64,000 nucleotides of DNA from Fibrella aquatilis (GCF_017353255.1 NZ_JAFMYU010000008.1:62001-126000), one strand, 5' to 3'; shown: positions 1-7,942, numbered from the stretch's first letter. Notes: generated by a model not told the origin, from the letters alone. Made by a program: numbers and translations.

Positions 1-247
1 TGAGCTTATCCATCTCGCTCAGCAACGGTTTCAGGCTGGCGTCGTCCATGTCCCACTGGTGATTATGCACATCGATGAACGGGTATTTGGCCCGCGTCAG
101 CTTGTGTTCGGGCACTTTCAGGGTTGAGACGGGGTCGTATTCCTCAAAACCCAGGGGCACGTCGGCGGGCTTTTGCTGGGCATGGAGGGTACGAATGGTG
201 AGGGCACAAAGGCAAACGATGAGTAAACTCAGGAACGGAAGGCGCAT
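1..247 (-). CDS. Secreted amidohydrolase, N-terminal part (cut by window edge)
   Basis: Open reading frame starting with ATG at 245-247 on the minus strand and running off the left edge, so only about 82 residues are visible. They show a signal peptide (MRLPFLSLLIVCLCALTIRT, cleavage near HAQ) and then a segment with FIDVHNHQ. The HxH of that segment is typical of the first metal-binding strand of metal-dependent TIM-barrel hydrolases (amidohydrolase superfamily). The protein is therefore probably a periplasmic or secreted hydrolase of unknown substrate. A TAnnTTTG element lies about 50 bp upstream. The substrate cannot be judged from this fragment. Confidence 0.7.
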   Translation of the reverse strand, partial: MRLPFLSLLIVCLCALTIRTLHAQQKPADVPLGFEEYDPVSTLKVPEHKLTRAKYPFIDVHNHQWDMDDASLKPLLSEMDKL

Positions 248-296
248 GATGAATGGAATAGCGATGAACAGGCGGTCAGAAACTAACAACCTTTTT

Positions 297-304
297 CAAA
301 GATA
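297..304 (-). promoter_or_regulatory. Candidate -7 promoter element for the amidohydrolase
   Basis: TATCTTTG on the minus strand, an exact match to the Bacteroidota -7 consensus TAnnTTTG, 50 bp before the ATG. No convincing TTG (-33) is present 19-21 bp further upstream. Confidence 0.4.
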
Positions 305-424
305 CAGCCAAAGCACTTTCTACGCAGTTGGGCGTCAACTCCCCAAACGGACCACTCGCCGCTTGAAAGCTGGACGTAATAGCCCTGCACCTAGCGCCAG
401 CGGGGGCTAATGGCAACGCAAGAT

Positions 425-1337
425 TTACTTGAGGGTATCTAATTCCTGCTGAACTTGAAGTACGAAATCAACGGAAACGCCGCTGTCTTCTGCTATTTCC
501 TCAATCGTGAGTTTCTCCCGATTCAGAGCTTTTCTCACGACCTCGGCTCCAACCTCCTCTATCTTCCTTTGTTCGTTCTTGACTGCGAATGCATTAGCCG
601 AAATGGTCATTTCGTAGCTCAATCGCTGTTCAGGGGTTAAAGCTCGCTTGTCTAATTCATGAATCGCTATCTGTAACCACTCCTCATCCCAGAAGGGGGG
701 AAACTGCGTTGGCTCGGTTACTTCATGTATCGTTTTCATCGTATAAATCAGTTTGTCCAAGTCGCTTCCAATAGCCGCTAAGCCCTTTGTAAACTTGTCT
801 AATTCTACTGTTATAAACACGGTCCGCCGCTGCGGTCATTTGGTCATCGATCAGTTCGTTGTTCTGATTTTTTAGAACCGCAATGTTTTGATAATCAGCA
901 ACGTTCGGGAAAATATTAACGGCTAAGATGCCAATGCAGTATATTTTGGGTAGGTCGTCAAATTCGTAATCTCCTTTCCGAATCAAGGTGTTCAGTCGGT
1001 AGAATAAGTAAAATTTCACGCGTTGAATGAACTCCGGGTACTCGCTCAATTGCATCTCCACAATGAACTCGTCACCCCGCTCATCTTTGCAAAACAGATC
1101 ATAAATGCCTCTTCGGCTGTCGCGGGTTACGCCCTTAATTTTGTTCTGAATAAACGTTACCTCCTGAATGGCTACGGGCGAGTTGATGAGTGCCTGTAAT
1201 GCTTTCCGTAAAAACCGGGTGTCGGTTTCGTTGCCAAACGTCGCTTTAAAGCCATAATCGGAGAGGATAGAAATAAACCGCTCATTATCATTGTACAAGT
1301 CCAGGCGGTAAAAGTAACTAAAACCGGAACCAGACAA
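425..1337 (-). pseudogene. PD-(D/E)XK nuclease family transposase, frameshifted by a 13-bp insertion
   Basis: Two overlapping minus-strand frames (723-1337 and 425-820) are the two halves of one protein. The first half has YGFKATFGNE, then RRGIYDLFCKDERGDEFIVEMQ, the D...ExQ nuclease core of the PD-(D/E)XK (Rpn/PF12784-like) family, then the hydrophobic strand of this family. The second half is charged and helical and ends in a helix-turn-helix-like tail (TIEEIAEDSGVSVDFVLQ). The frame breaks at 820-832, where 13 bp (CAGCGGCGGACCG on the coding strand) sit between ATGACCG and TGTTT. Deleting them gives a continuous DDQMTVFITVELDKF. The 5' end is also odd: the only in-frame starts are TTG codons (1335-1337, or further in), so the original start may be lost. 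These proteins are common in Bacteroidota as scattered, often decayed copies. Confidence 0.85.
820..832 (-). mobile_element. 13-bp insertion (CAGCGGCGGACCG) in the PD-(D/E)XK gene
   Basis: On the minus strand the context is GACCG, then CAGCGGCGGACCG, then TGTTT. The insertion ends with the same GACCG that precedes it, giving a 4-5 bp direct repeat like a target duplication. Its removal restores the reading frame exactly. An identical 13-mer with the same ACCG/T junction interrupts the TssD-toxin gene at 23236-23248, and its core CGGCGGACCG recurs in hairpins at about 7.16, 39.15, 39.21, 49.06, 55.45 and 55.55 kb. Confidence 0.7.
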
Positions 1338-1404
1338 AGCAAGTAAAAGGCCTTGACTATGAGCTAGCTATTCTGTGAACTGACACCGCCGAGTTTTGGA
1401 ACCT

Positions 1405-2049
1405 TTAGGTTCTAAGTTCTTGGTGTAATACAATGCCTAGTTCTTCGGCTTTATTGAGAACCATCAAATGCCCGCCGCCTGCTATGGCTCGGCTACTGTG
1501 GGCAGAGCTGAACGGCAAAATATGGTCGTTGGTGCCATGAATGTGGACGACATTGGCAATACGAACTTGGTTGTGCCAACGGGCAATTTTGTCAATAGCC
1601 CACTTCAGGAAAACTGGATCGGTATCCTGTAGGATCTGTTTTAACAACCGCTTATGGGCGGGTGAACTTACCCCAAACAGCCAGTTAGTGATGAAGTTGG
1701 CTTGCTTGAGTAGGGTAGCGGGTAATAGGTTATGCAGGCCCATTGCTCCGGCGAGGCGGTAATAAATCGGTAAGTCCTGCTTGGTCTTGGCTGACGAGAT
1801 CAGAATGACCTTTTCGCTGTCGATGAGCTTGGCAATTTCTATAGCCATGATGCCTCCAAACGAAACCCCGATCAAAATGGGTTTAGGTGCCGATAGCTGC
1901 CGGGTTATTCGTTGAGCGTACTGCTCAATAGTTTCGGCCTCGATGGGTAATTGCCAGCGAACGAATGTAGTGGCAAAGCCTGAAAAGTCGAGGTGCTGAA
2001 AAACACGCTCGTCGGCACCCAGACCGCTAAAAATATAGAGTTGCTTCAC
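1405..2049 (-). CDS. Alpha/beta hydrolase fold protein
   Basis: A 214-residue cytoplasmic alpha/beta hydrolase. The nucleophile elbow GVSFGG (Ser near residue 63) follows the strand PILIGVSF. The acid is probably the Asp of HGTNDHILP (near 176), and the catalytic His lies in GGGHLMV (near 195). The N-terminus (YIFSGLGADERVF) forms the oxyanion-hole loop. The start is GTG (2047-2049); no ATG lies nearby in frame. The gene ends the minus-strand run that begins upstream with glycosyltransferases, 42 bp after the asparaginase gene. The substrate is unknown; the short lid between strands 6 and 7 suggests a small esterase or thioesterase-like enzyme. Confidence 0.75.
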   Translation of the reverse strand: MKQLYIFSGLGADERVFQHLDFSGFATTFVRWQLPIEAETIEQYAQRITRQLSAPKPILIGVSFGGIMAIEIAKLIDSEKVILISSAKTKQDLPIYYRLAGAMGLHNLLPATLLKQANFITNWLFGVSSPAHKRLLKQILQDTDPVFLKWAIDKIARWHNQVRIANVVHIHGTNDHILPFSSAHSSRAIAGGGHLMVLNKAEELGIVLHQELRT

Positions 2050-2091
2050 GCTAATGGGACATTGACGGATTCCGTGACGGCGTTAAGGTGC

Positions 2092-3159
2092 CTAATTGGC
2101 CATTTCGCCCCGCAGCGACGTACCCAATTGCTGGGCTACGGTGCCGGGGTAGGGGAACTGGCCGAGGAGTACCATGAGCTTGGTGATGGCGGCTTCGGTG
2201 GTCATGTCGGCCCCGCTCACCACGCCGATTTCCTGGAGGCGCGAACTGGTCTGGTACTGCCCCTGCGTGACGCGGCCACCCTCGCACTGCGACACGTTGA
2301 CCACCACCAGCCCCCGCCCAATGGCCGCGCTCAGGGCTTCGGATAGCCACGCATCGGTGGGGGCGTTGCCTGACCCGAAGGTTTCCAGCACCAGTCCCCG
2401 CAGGCCCGGAATGGCCAAAATGGCGTTGACTACGGCGGGCGTGATACCGGGAAACAGCTTCAACACGGTCACGTTGGCGTCGATGACTGTGTGGATGCTG
2501 AACGGGTGCGACACGTCGGCGGGGGCAATAAACGGGCGGTTGTATTCGATACGTACCCCGGCCATGGCCAGGTGGGGGTAGTTTTCGGAGTGGAACGCGT
2601 TGAAATGGACGCTCTCTCGCTTTTTGGCCCGGTTACCCCGCAGCAGCAGCGAGTTGAAATAGATGCACACTTCGGGCACGGCGGGGCGTCCGTCGGGGCG
2701 GTCGGCGGCGATTTCGAGAGCGGTCAGCAGGTTTTCGCGGGCGTCGGTCCGGGCTACGCCGATAGGCAGTTGCGCCCCGGTCAGGATCACCGGTTTACCC
2801 AGATTCTCAAGCATGAAGCTCAACGCCGACGCCGTGTAGGCCATCGTGTCGGTGCCGTGCAGAATCACGAAACTGTCAAACTCGTTGTAGTGCGCCTCAA
2901 TAGCCTGCGCCAGCCGCACCCACACCGCCGGTTTCATATCCGACGAGTCGATAATGGGGTCGAGCGTGATGAGCGACACGTCGAAGTCGAGCCGCTGAAT
3001 TTCGGGTACGCGGTCCATCACCTGACTGAAATCGAACGGGCGCAACTGCCCGGCCTTGTCGGGTCCGGCGCGGTAATCATAGACCATGCCGAGCGTACCA
3101 CCGGTGTAAATCACCAGCACCGCACCAACGGGGTTTTCGGCTTTGTTGAGTTGGAACAT
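2092..3159 (-). CDS. ansA: Type I L-asparaginase
   Basis: A 355-residue enzyme hydrolysing L-asparagine to aspartate and ammonia. Both asparaginase signatures are present: the catalytic Thr in VIYTGGTLGM (about residues 17-26) and the second Thr with Asp in ILHGTDTMAYTASALSF (about 98-114), plus the downstream GAQLPIG segment. There is no signal peptide, so this is the cytoplasmic (type I, AnsA-like) form. It lies between the TatD nuclease gene and the alpha/beta hydrolase on the same strand. A long inverted repeat (3167-3256) separates it from the TatD gene. Confidence 0.9.
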   Translation of the reverse strand: MFQLNKAENPVGAVLVIYTGGTLGMVYDYRAGPDKAGQLRPFDFSQVMDRVPEIQRLDFDVSLITLDPIIDSSDMKPAVWVRLAQAIEAHYNEFDSFVILHGTDTMAYTASALSFMLENLGKPVILTGAQLPIGVARTDARENLLTALEIAADRPDGRPAVPEVCIYFNSLLLRGNRAKKRESVHFNAFHSENYPHLAMAGVRIEYNRPFIAPADVSHPFSIHTVIDANVTVLKLFPGITPAVVNAILAIPGLRGLVLETFGSGNAPTDAWLSEALSAAIGRGLVVVNVSQCEGGRVTQGQYQTSSRLQEIGVVSGADMTTEAAITKLMVLLGQFPYPGTVAQQLGTSLRGEMAN

Positions 3160-3166
3160 GGAAGGA

Positions 3167-3256
3167 AATTAAGAATTGACAATTAAGAATTAAGAATGGG
3201 CCTGCGCTAGAAGTAGGACGGAATGCGAAGCCATTCTTAATTCTTAATTCTTAATT
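3167..3256. repeat. Intergenic inverted repeat 1 (TTAAGAATT-type arms)
   Basis: Left arm 3181-3199 pairs perfectly with 3231-3249. Both arms are built from repeats of AATTAAGAATT and extend imperfectly to 3167 and 3256. The loop is 31 bp. The right arm lies inside the last codons of the TatD gene (LRIKN then stop), so the repeat supplies the C-terminus of that protein. Confidence 0.85.
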
Positions 3257-4067
3257 GAGCGGCGTTTCGCGTGGTCACTTCCGCCACTTCGTCCACCGAA
3301 ACGCTCAGCATCTCGGCGAGGCGGGCGGCGATGTAGGGGACGTAGGCGGGTTCGTTGCGTTTGCCGCGAAAGGGCACGGGGGCGAGGTAGGGGGCATCGG
3401 TTTCGAGCACCAGATGATCGAGGCCAATGTGGGGAATGACCTTGTCCAGGCCACCATTTTTATAGGTCGCCACGCCGCCAATGCCCAGCATAAAGCCCAT
3501 CTCGATGGCGCGTTTGGCTTCGTCGAGAGTGCCCACAAAACAGTGAAAGATGCCCCGTATGCCGCTTTTGGGGGCGGGCAGGGCTAGTTTATCGATTAAG
3601 TCGGCTGCTTCCATCATGGCGTTGCGGTCGTGACCTGACCGGGTGTGGAGCGAAACGAACATACCCCGTTCGGCGGCCCAGCGCAACTGCGTTTCGAAGG
3701 CCATAAACTGCTGTGGCACGAAGGTCATGTCCCAGTAAAAATCCAGCCCGATTTCGCCCACGGCCAGAAACTCGTGGCTGTTCAGTTGGCTCTCTACCTC
3801 GCCCAGTTCAGCCTCGACGGTCTCGTTCACATAGGTGGGGTGGAGGCCCATCATGGGTCGGCAGCGGCCGGGGTATTGGGCGGCGAGGGCCATCATGCCG
3901 GATATGGTTTCGGCGGCGCAATTGGGCATCCAGATTTCCGACATACCTGCCGCAAAAGCCCGCTGTAGCATGTCGTCGCGGGTGCCGTGGGGCTGGCCGT
4001 CGGTGAATGTATCAGCCTCGAATTTATCGTCGTAAACGTGGGCGTGGGTGTCGATGAAGGTAAACAT
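3237..4067 (-). CDS. TatD family hydrolase (metal-dependent DNase)
   Basis: A 276-residue TIM-barrel hydrolase of the TatD family, with metal ligands in FIDTHAHVYDDKF (HxH, start of protein), GEIGLDFYW (catalytic Glu near 95), SLHTRSG, FHCFVG and LETDAPYL. TatD proteins are Mg-dependent 3'-5' DNA/RNA exonucleases used in repair and nucleic-acid turnover. The start is placed at ATG 4065-4067 because it begins directly with the conserved FIDTHAH; the 35 residues possible upstream come from a hairpin arm and match nothing in the family. The C-terminal residues are encoded by the arm of inverted repeat 1. Confidence 0.88.
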   Translation of the reverse strand: MFTFIDTHAHVYDDKFEADTFTDGQPHGTRDDMLQRAFAAGMSEIWMPNCAAETISGMMALAAQYPGRCRPMMGLHPTYVNETVEAELGEVESQLNSHEFLAVGEIGLDFYWDMTFVPQQFMAFETQLRWAAERGMFVSLHTRSGHDRNAMMEAADLIDKLALPAPKSGIRGIFHCFVGTLDEAKRAIEMGFMLGIGGVATYKNGGLDKVIPHIGLDHLVLETDAPYLAPVPFRGKRNEPAYVPYIAARLAEMLSVSVDEVAEVTTRNAAQLRIKN

Positions 4068-4094
4068 GGGGGCGAAATTACTGTAGTTTACAGT

Positions 4095-4210
4095 TGCTTC
4101 GGCGTAACCCCCCGCCCTGAAGGGTGCCCGCTGGCGCAAACGGCTGACGCGTAAGCAACTACTCGTGCGCAAGCAGGGCCCCCTTCAGGGCGGGGGGTTA
4201 CGCCGAAGCA
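4095..4210. repeat. Intergenic inverted repeat 2, perfect 30-bp arms
   Basis: 4095-4124 and 4181-4210 are perfect inverted copies (30 bp, GC-rich centre CCCCCCGCCCTGAAGGG). The 56-bp loop contains GGCTGACGCG, the word that forms the apex of many other hairpins in the window. The right arm overlaps the 3' end of the glycosyltransferase gene and encodes its last residues (ASA, stop). Confidence 0.9.
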
Positions 4211-5202
4211 TATTCCCTTTCCTTCCACCGTATCCCCACCGGAAGCAGGTAATACACTAGACAAGCCAGGCTGGAGATAACCAGGTAAGGTTCGAAGAGA
4301 AAGATGTCAGGCCAGCGGTTTTTCTGGTGCGTGTAGCGCAGGGTTCTGAGCAGGAGCGTACTCTGGAACGTGAGCTTGGCGAGGTAGATGAAGAGGGCTA
4401 TTTTCGGAGCTAAAAGGGCTAATAGAAGCAAGAAAGGCACGAGTAGGTATTGAACCAACACCCCGACCACCAGCAGTGGCGGCAGCGAAAAGGCACCCCG
4501 CATCCAGCGTTTGCGCTGTTGCAAAAAAGCCCTCAGCGTGGGTGCGGGCAGGGTTTCGGCCAGCACGTCGGGCTGGAGGCGGTGGCCAAAACGGAACCCT
4601 TTTGCCACGATAGCCTGAAACAACGTGTAATCTTCCACCACCGAAAACGGTAGGCCCTCGAACCCACCCACGGCGTCATAGGCCGACCAGCGGAGGGCCA
4701 TGTTGTTGCCGGAGCCGGTGAGGGGCAAACGCAGGGTCGTGCCCAGGTCAATGAGGCCAAACGCCAACAGCCAGTCAAGTGCCTGTAGCCGCGCCCCGAC
4801 CGACCGCCCCGCCACCAGCGTGGTACCCGTAACGATGCCCGTTTCCGGCCCGAACTCGGCCAGCATTCCCGCAAGCCAGGTGGGTGGTACGCGCACGTCG
4901 GCGTCGGTGATGAAGAGGAACTCGCCGGTGGCGTGGCGGGCTAGCTCGGCCAGTACGCGGGCTTTGCCGTTGAGGCGGGTAATATCGCCAGGGGGGATAT
5001 TGAACAGCCGAAAATGGGGTTTGTCGGCAATAAAATCCGCGGTAAGCCGGGCGGTTTGGTCGGTCGAATCGTCGTTGCCGACCAGCACTTCATAACCGCC
5101 AAAAGAGCCATCCAACGCCGCCAGGGCACATAAACAGGCCTCAATAGTGACGGCTTCGTTGCGCGCGGCCACCAACACCGACACCCGTGGCCGGTCAGGC
5201 AT
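4198..5202 (-). CDS. Membrane glycosyltransferase, family 2
   Basis: A 334-residue GT2 enzyme. The N-terminal GT-A domain has VSVLVAARNE, VGNDDSTD, the metal-binding ITDADV (DxD), GSGNNMA, VVEDYTL (acceptor Asp) and QQRKRWMRG (the Q/RxxRW product-binding motif). About three hydrophobic helices follow (residues 235-320). It transfers a nucleotide-sugar residue at the inner membrane, probably to a lipid or polysaccharide. The ATG overlaps the stop of the deacetylase gene by 8 bp, so the two are translationally coupled. The pair resembles GT2 plus NodB modules of polysaccharide or glycolipid synthesis; the sugar is unknown. Confidence 0.85.
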   Translation of the reverse strand: MPDRPRVSVLVAARNEAVTIEACLCALAALDGSFGGYEVLVGNDDSTDQTARLTADFIADKPHFRLFNIPPGDITRLNGKARVLAELARHATGEFLFITDADVRVPPTWLAGMLAEFGPETGIVTGTTLVAGRSVGARLQALDWLLAFGLIDLGTTLRLPLTGSGNNMALRWSAYDAVGGFEGLPFSVVEDYTLFQAIVAKGFRFGHRLQPDVLAETLPAPTLRAFLQQRKRWMRGAFSLPPLLVVGVLVQYLLVPFLLLLALLAPKIALFIYLAKLTFQSTLLLRTLRYTHQKNRWPDIFLFEPYLVISSLACLVYYLLPVGIRWKEREYASA

Positions 5203-5872
5203 AGTGGGGTAGGGTGTGCAGCTTGCCGGTGGCAGGCTTTAGCGGCAATGCCCGGAACTGATAACCCTCCTGAGCAAAGTGAGCCAGGTAGCGCGGCAGC
5301 ACATACTGCAAATTGGGCCAGGCTTTCAGGCTGTCGTGAAACACCACGATAGACCCCGGTTCGGTATACTGAATGCTCTTCTGCAACACCGTCTGTGGCG
5401 ATAAACTCTGATCGAAATCGCCGGTGAGCACGTCCCACATAATAACCGAATACTCATTTTGAATACCCACCGCCTGACTTTTGTTAATGCGGCCATAGGG
5501 TGGTCGGAACAGGGGCGTGGGCACGTTCATCTGCCGTTCGCACTTACGGATATTTGCCCAGTACACCTCGTTGTGGGTTTTCCAGCCGTTGAGGTGGTTG
5601 AACGTGTGATTGCCCACCATATGCCCAGCCTCAATCACCTTATAAAACACGTCGCGGTGTTTGCGCACATTATCGCCGATACAAAAAAACGTAGCCTGCG
5701 CGGCGTATTCCTCCAGCAGCCCCAGCACAAACTCGGTCACGCCCGGAATCGGCCCATCATCGAAGGTGAGGTAGATGGTGGGTTCCTGCCCGTCGGTCAC
5801 GGGTATCCGCCACCAAAAGTCGGGGTACACCGTGCGGAACAGGAAGTTGGACTTATGCAGGAATAGCGGCAT
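5195..5872 (-). CDS. Polysaccharide deacetylase, NodB domain (CE4)
   Basis: A 225-residue carbohydrate esterase 4 protein. The five NodB motifs are visible in order: TFDDGP (residues 36-41, catalytic Asp and metal Asp), HTFNH (metal His pair, about 88), RPPYGR (about 118), WDVLTGDFD (about 146) and VVFHDS (about 175). It removes N-acetyl groups from an amino-sugar polymer. There is no clear signal peptide, so it may be cytoplasmic or anchored by the hydrophobic start. It is coupled to the downstream glycosyltransferase by an 8-bp overlap and preceded by a second GT2 gene, suggesting a small glycan or glycolipid pathway. Confidence 0.88.
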   Translation of the reverse strand: MPLFLHKSNFLFRTVYPDFWWRIPVTDGQEPTIYLTFDDGPIPGVTEFVLGLLEEYAAQATFFCIGDNVRKHRDVFYKVIEAGHMVGNHTFNHLNGWKTHNEVYWANIRKCERQMNVPTPLFRPPYGRINKSQAVGIQNEYSVIMWDVLTGDFDQSLSPQTVLQKSIQYTEPGSIVVFHDSLKAWPNLQYVLPRYLAHFAQEGYQFRALPLKPATGKLHTLPHYA

Positions 5873-5898
5873 GAGAAGGAATTTACGATTTGGGATTT

Positions 5899-5966
5899 AC
5901 GAATTACGATTTATTGCTTACGCCAGAGCAGTCATTCGCTGGCGTAAGCAATAAATCGTAATTCGT
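5899..5966. repeat. Intergenic inverted repeat 3, perfect 28-bp arms
   Basis: 5899-5926 pairs perfectly with 5939-5966; the loop is 12 bp. Outer arm words are variants of TTACGATTTACGAATTACG; the inner stem is ATTGCTTACGCCAG/CTGGCGTAAGCAAT. Degenerate copies of the arm words continue on both sides up to the stop codon of the GT2 gene. Confidence 0.9.
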
Positions 5967-5983
5967 CCATCGTAAGTCGTAAA

Positions 5984-7111
5984 TCAGTTTAGTTTGCGTT
6001 CTTTCCAGATAAAGCCGCGCTGTTGGGCGACGAGGCCGAAAAAGACGACATAAAACGGGTAAATCCACTGGGTCGGCGGAATCCAGGGGAGGGTAGCTCG
6101 CTTACGGAAAAAGAGCAACACCGCGCCCAAAAATAAGGCTTCGGGCACCCACTTCAATACGAATATACTCAGTACGGCACCTACCGAAAAGGCGCCCATT
6201 AGTCCACCAGCCAGGGCGACAACCGGCGTGAGGTTGCAGAGAAATACAAACACCGCCAGCAACGTCGGAAACCACGATGCGTAGGCCCGCCACTTGCCTG
6301 CCCACCGCTTGCGTTGCTGATAAAATGCCCCCAGCGACTCGTGAGGGCTTGTTTTGACAATGGCGTCGGGATGTTTCAGAAACCGAACGCCACCCGGAAA
6401 CCGCGCCGCAATCTTGTGCATCAGCAGCTCATCATCGCCCGAAGCCACCTGATCGATGCCCGTAAAACCACCTACTTCCTCAAAAACAGCTTTACTGTAG
6501 CAAAGGTTAGCGCCGTTGCACATGGTGGGGTTGCCCAGGGCCATGGTGGCCGCACCCGCACCAATTAGGCTGGCAAATTCCACCGTTTGTAAGGAGCCAA
6601 AAACGGTACGGTTGGTTGTAAACGTGACAGGACCACTAATGAGTTTGGCACCGGTTTCGGCCTGGAAACGAGCCAGCAAACCCAGCCACTGCGGCCCCAC
6701 CCGACAGTCGCCGTCGGTGGTTACAATGAGCTGCCCCGTGGCTTGCGCAATGCTCTGAGCTATAGCCCGTTTCTTAGGCGAACGAACGGTAGGGTCATCT
6801 ATCAACGTGTTGACTATCAAGTGATAACTTGCCGTTTTGGCAAAGGCCCGGGCCAGGGCGGCGGTGTTATCGGTAGAGGCATCATCGGCCACGATAACCT
6901 CGAAATCGGGGTAATCCTGCTGACTTAAATCAGCTAATAAAAGAGGCAGATTATTGGCTTCATTGCGAACGGGAATAACCACCGTCAGCCGGGGTAAGGG
7001 GGTAGTTGGCAACGGCGCGGGCCTAAACGTAGGCATCTGCAGCCAGGTGCGCCACAGCACCAACGTCATAACGGCATATGCCCCCGCCAGCACCCATAAG
7101 ATCCAGATCAT
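5984..7111 (-). CDS. Membrane glycosyltransferase, family 2
   Basis: A 375-residue GT2 enzyme. It opens with a transmembrane helix (IWILWVLAGAYAVMTLVLW, residues 2-20), followed by the GT-A domain with LTVVIPVRNE, VADDASTD, VTTDGDCRV (the DxD equivalent is DGD), SGDDELLM and QQRKRWAGKW, then three or four C-terminal helices. The start is placed at ATG 7109-7111 because a longer reading begins inside hairpin 4 and adds 41 residues of translated repeat. It lies next to the NodB/GT2 pair on the same strand. The hairpin between them means they may not be one transcript. The sugar donor and acceptor are unknown. Confidence 0.85.
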   Translation of the reverse strand: MIWILWVLAGAYAVMTLVLWRTWLQMPTFRPAPLPTTPLPRLTVVIPVRNEANNLPLLLADLSQQDYPDFEVIVADDASTDNTAALARAFAKTASYHLIVNTLIDDPTVRSPKKRAIAQSIAQATGQLIVTTDGDCRVGPQWLGLLARFQAETGAKLISGPVTFTTNRTVFGSLQTVEFASLIGAGAATMALGNPTMCNGANLCYSKAVFEEVGGFTGIDQVASGDDELLMHKIAARFPGGVRFLKHPDAIVKTSPHESLGAFYQQRKRWAGKWRAYASWFPTLLAVFVFLCNLTPVVALAGGLMGAFSVGAVLSIFVLKWVPEALFLGAVLLFFRKRATLPWIPPTQWIYPFYVVFFGLVAQQRGFIWKERKLN

Positions 7112-7127
7112 AGAGGCAAGATAGGCT

Positions 7128-7250
7128 GGGTTTTTAATGAACAATGCATAATGGCTTTGCCGGTCCGCCGTTCGCCGAATCGGTGCGGCATTGAGTATAG
7201 TGCGCAAAGCCATTGTACATTGTTCATTATGCATTGTTCATTAAAAACCC
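7128..7250. repeat. Intergenic inverted repeat 4, arms of unequal length
   Basis: 7128-7160 pairs with 7204-7250, but the right arm carries one extra 14-bp copy of the AACAATGYATAATG-type unit. The loop contains CGGTCCGCCG, the reverse complement of the module that interrupts two genes elsewhere. The hairpin lies between divergent genes. Confidence 0.85.
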
Positions 7251-7271
7251 CTTTTTCCCGTTGCCTCAGTC

Positions 7272-7302
7272 TTTGTAAGCCACTTGAAAAAGCCTAGTGT
7301 TT
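7272..7302 (+). promoter_or_regulatory. Weak candidate promoter for the PNPOx-like gene
   Basis: TTTG, then 19 bp, then TAGTGTTT (imperfect match to TAnnTTTG), ending 31 bp before the ATG at 7334. The spacing is right for the Bacteroidota primary sigma factor, but the -7 element is only partial. Confidence 0.3.
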
Positions 7303-7333
7303 AAATAGGGTAAACCAAAACCAACCCCATTTT

Positions 7334-7852
7334 ATGCAAGCGCAGACGACCGCAGGCCTGAAAGCGCAGGAGCTTGATCTCCTCCGCGATAAGATTAAAG
7401 ACGTTCGTATCACTATGATGACTACGACGGAAGAAGATGGCGATCTGCACACGCGCCCCATGGCTACCCATGCTATTGATGACGACGGCACGATGTGGTT
7501 TTTCACCTACGACGATTCTAACAAGATTAAGGAAATCCAGCACAGCAGCAATGTAGCATTGGGTTTTGCCGATCCTGGCTCTGAACTATACGTATCGGTG
7601 CAGGGGCGTGCCGAAGTGGTGAAAGATCAGGCCAAAATCGATCAGTTGTGGGACGACTTTCTGAAGACGTGGTTCCCCGGTGGTAAAGATGACCCACGCA
7701 TTACGCTGTTGAAAGTGACCCCCCACGGCGGCGAATATTGGGACCGCCCCGGTGGTAAAATGCTGAAACTGTTCGAAATGGCCAAAGGTGCCCTCACTGG
7801 CCAACAGGACAAAACCGGCCGCAACGAAAAATTCGGAGACGAGCCGAGGTAG
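7334..7852 (+). CDS. Pyridoxamine 5'-phosphate oxidase-like flavin protein (general stress protein 26 type)
   Basis: A 172-residue split-barrel flavin-binding protein. Family signs are the opening helix (LDLLRDKIKDVRITMMTT), HTRPMATHAIDDDGTMWFFTYDDSNKIKEI, VALGFADPGSELYVSVQGRAEVV and the W-rich segment DFLKTWFPGGKDDPRITLLKVTPHGGEYWDRPGGKM. This matches the general stress protein 26 group of PNPOx-like proteins, which bind FMN or a related cofactor and are linked to stress tolerance; the true reaction is not known. It stands alone between a divergent glycosyltransferase gene and a convergent TauE gene, with long inverted repeats on both sides. Confidence 0.85.
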   Translation: MQAQTTAGLKAQELDLLRDKIKDVRITMMTTTEEDGDLHTRPMATHAIDDDGTMWFFTYDDSNKIKEIQHSSNVALGFADPGSELYVSVQGRAEVVKDQAKIDQLWDDFLKTWFPGGKDDPRITLLKVTPHGGEYWDRPGGKMLKLFEMAKGALTGQQDKTGRNEKFGDEPR

Positions 7853-7858
7853 GAGGGA

Positions 7859-7942
7859 GTCGTAAGTGGTATGTAATTCGTAAGACTGGAAAGGGCCTAG
7901 AGCGCGAAGCCGCACTGCATACCCCCTTTCCAGACTTACGAC
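7859..7942. repeat. Intergenic inverted repeat 5
   Basis: 7879-7895 pairs with 7924-7940 with one mismatch (inner stem TCTGGAAAGGG/CCCTTTCCAGA); the left side carries extra GTAAGTGGTATGTAATTCGTAAG words. It lies between convergent genes and its right arm enters the 3' end of the TauE gene. Confidence 0.75.

Noticed and set aside
820-832. Programmed frameshift or ribosome bypass at the 13-bp insertion
   Set aside because: The same 13-mer lies in opposite orientation relative to the gene at the second site, so a common RNA signal is unlikely; not fully excluded.
425-1337. Active insertion sequence
   Set aside because: No terminal inverted repeats or target duplication around the gene, and the frame is broken.
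2491-3186. Long opposite-strand open frame across the asparaginase gene
   Set aside because: Mirror frame of a clear enzyme gene in GC-rich DNA; no family features.
4068-4172. 35-residue N-terminal extension of the TatD protein
   Set aside because: It is translated from hairpin 2 sequence; the family begins at MFTFIDTHAH, at ATG 4065-4067.
7112-7234. 41-residue N-terminal extension of the glycosyltransferase
   Set aside because: The added residues are read from the arms of hairpin 4 and contain no family feature; ATG 7109-7111 directly precedes the first membrane helix.
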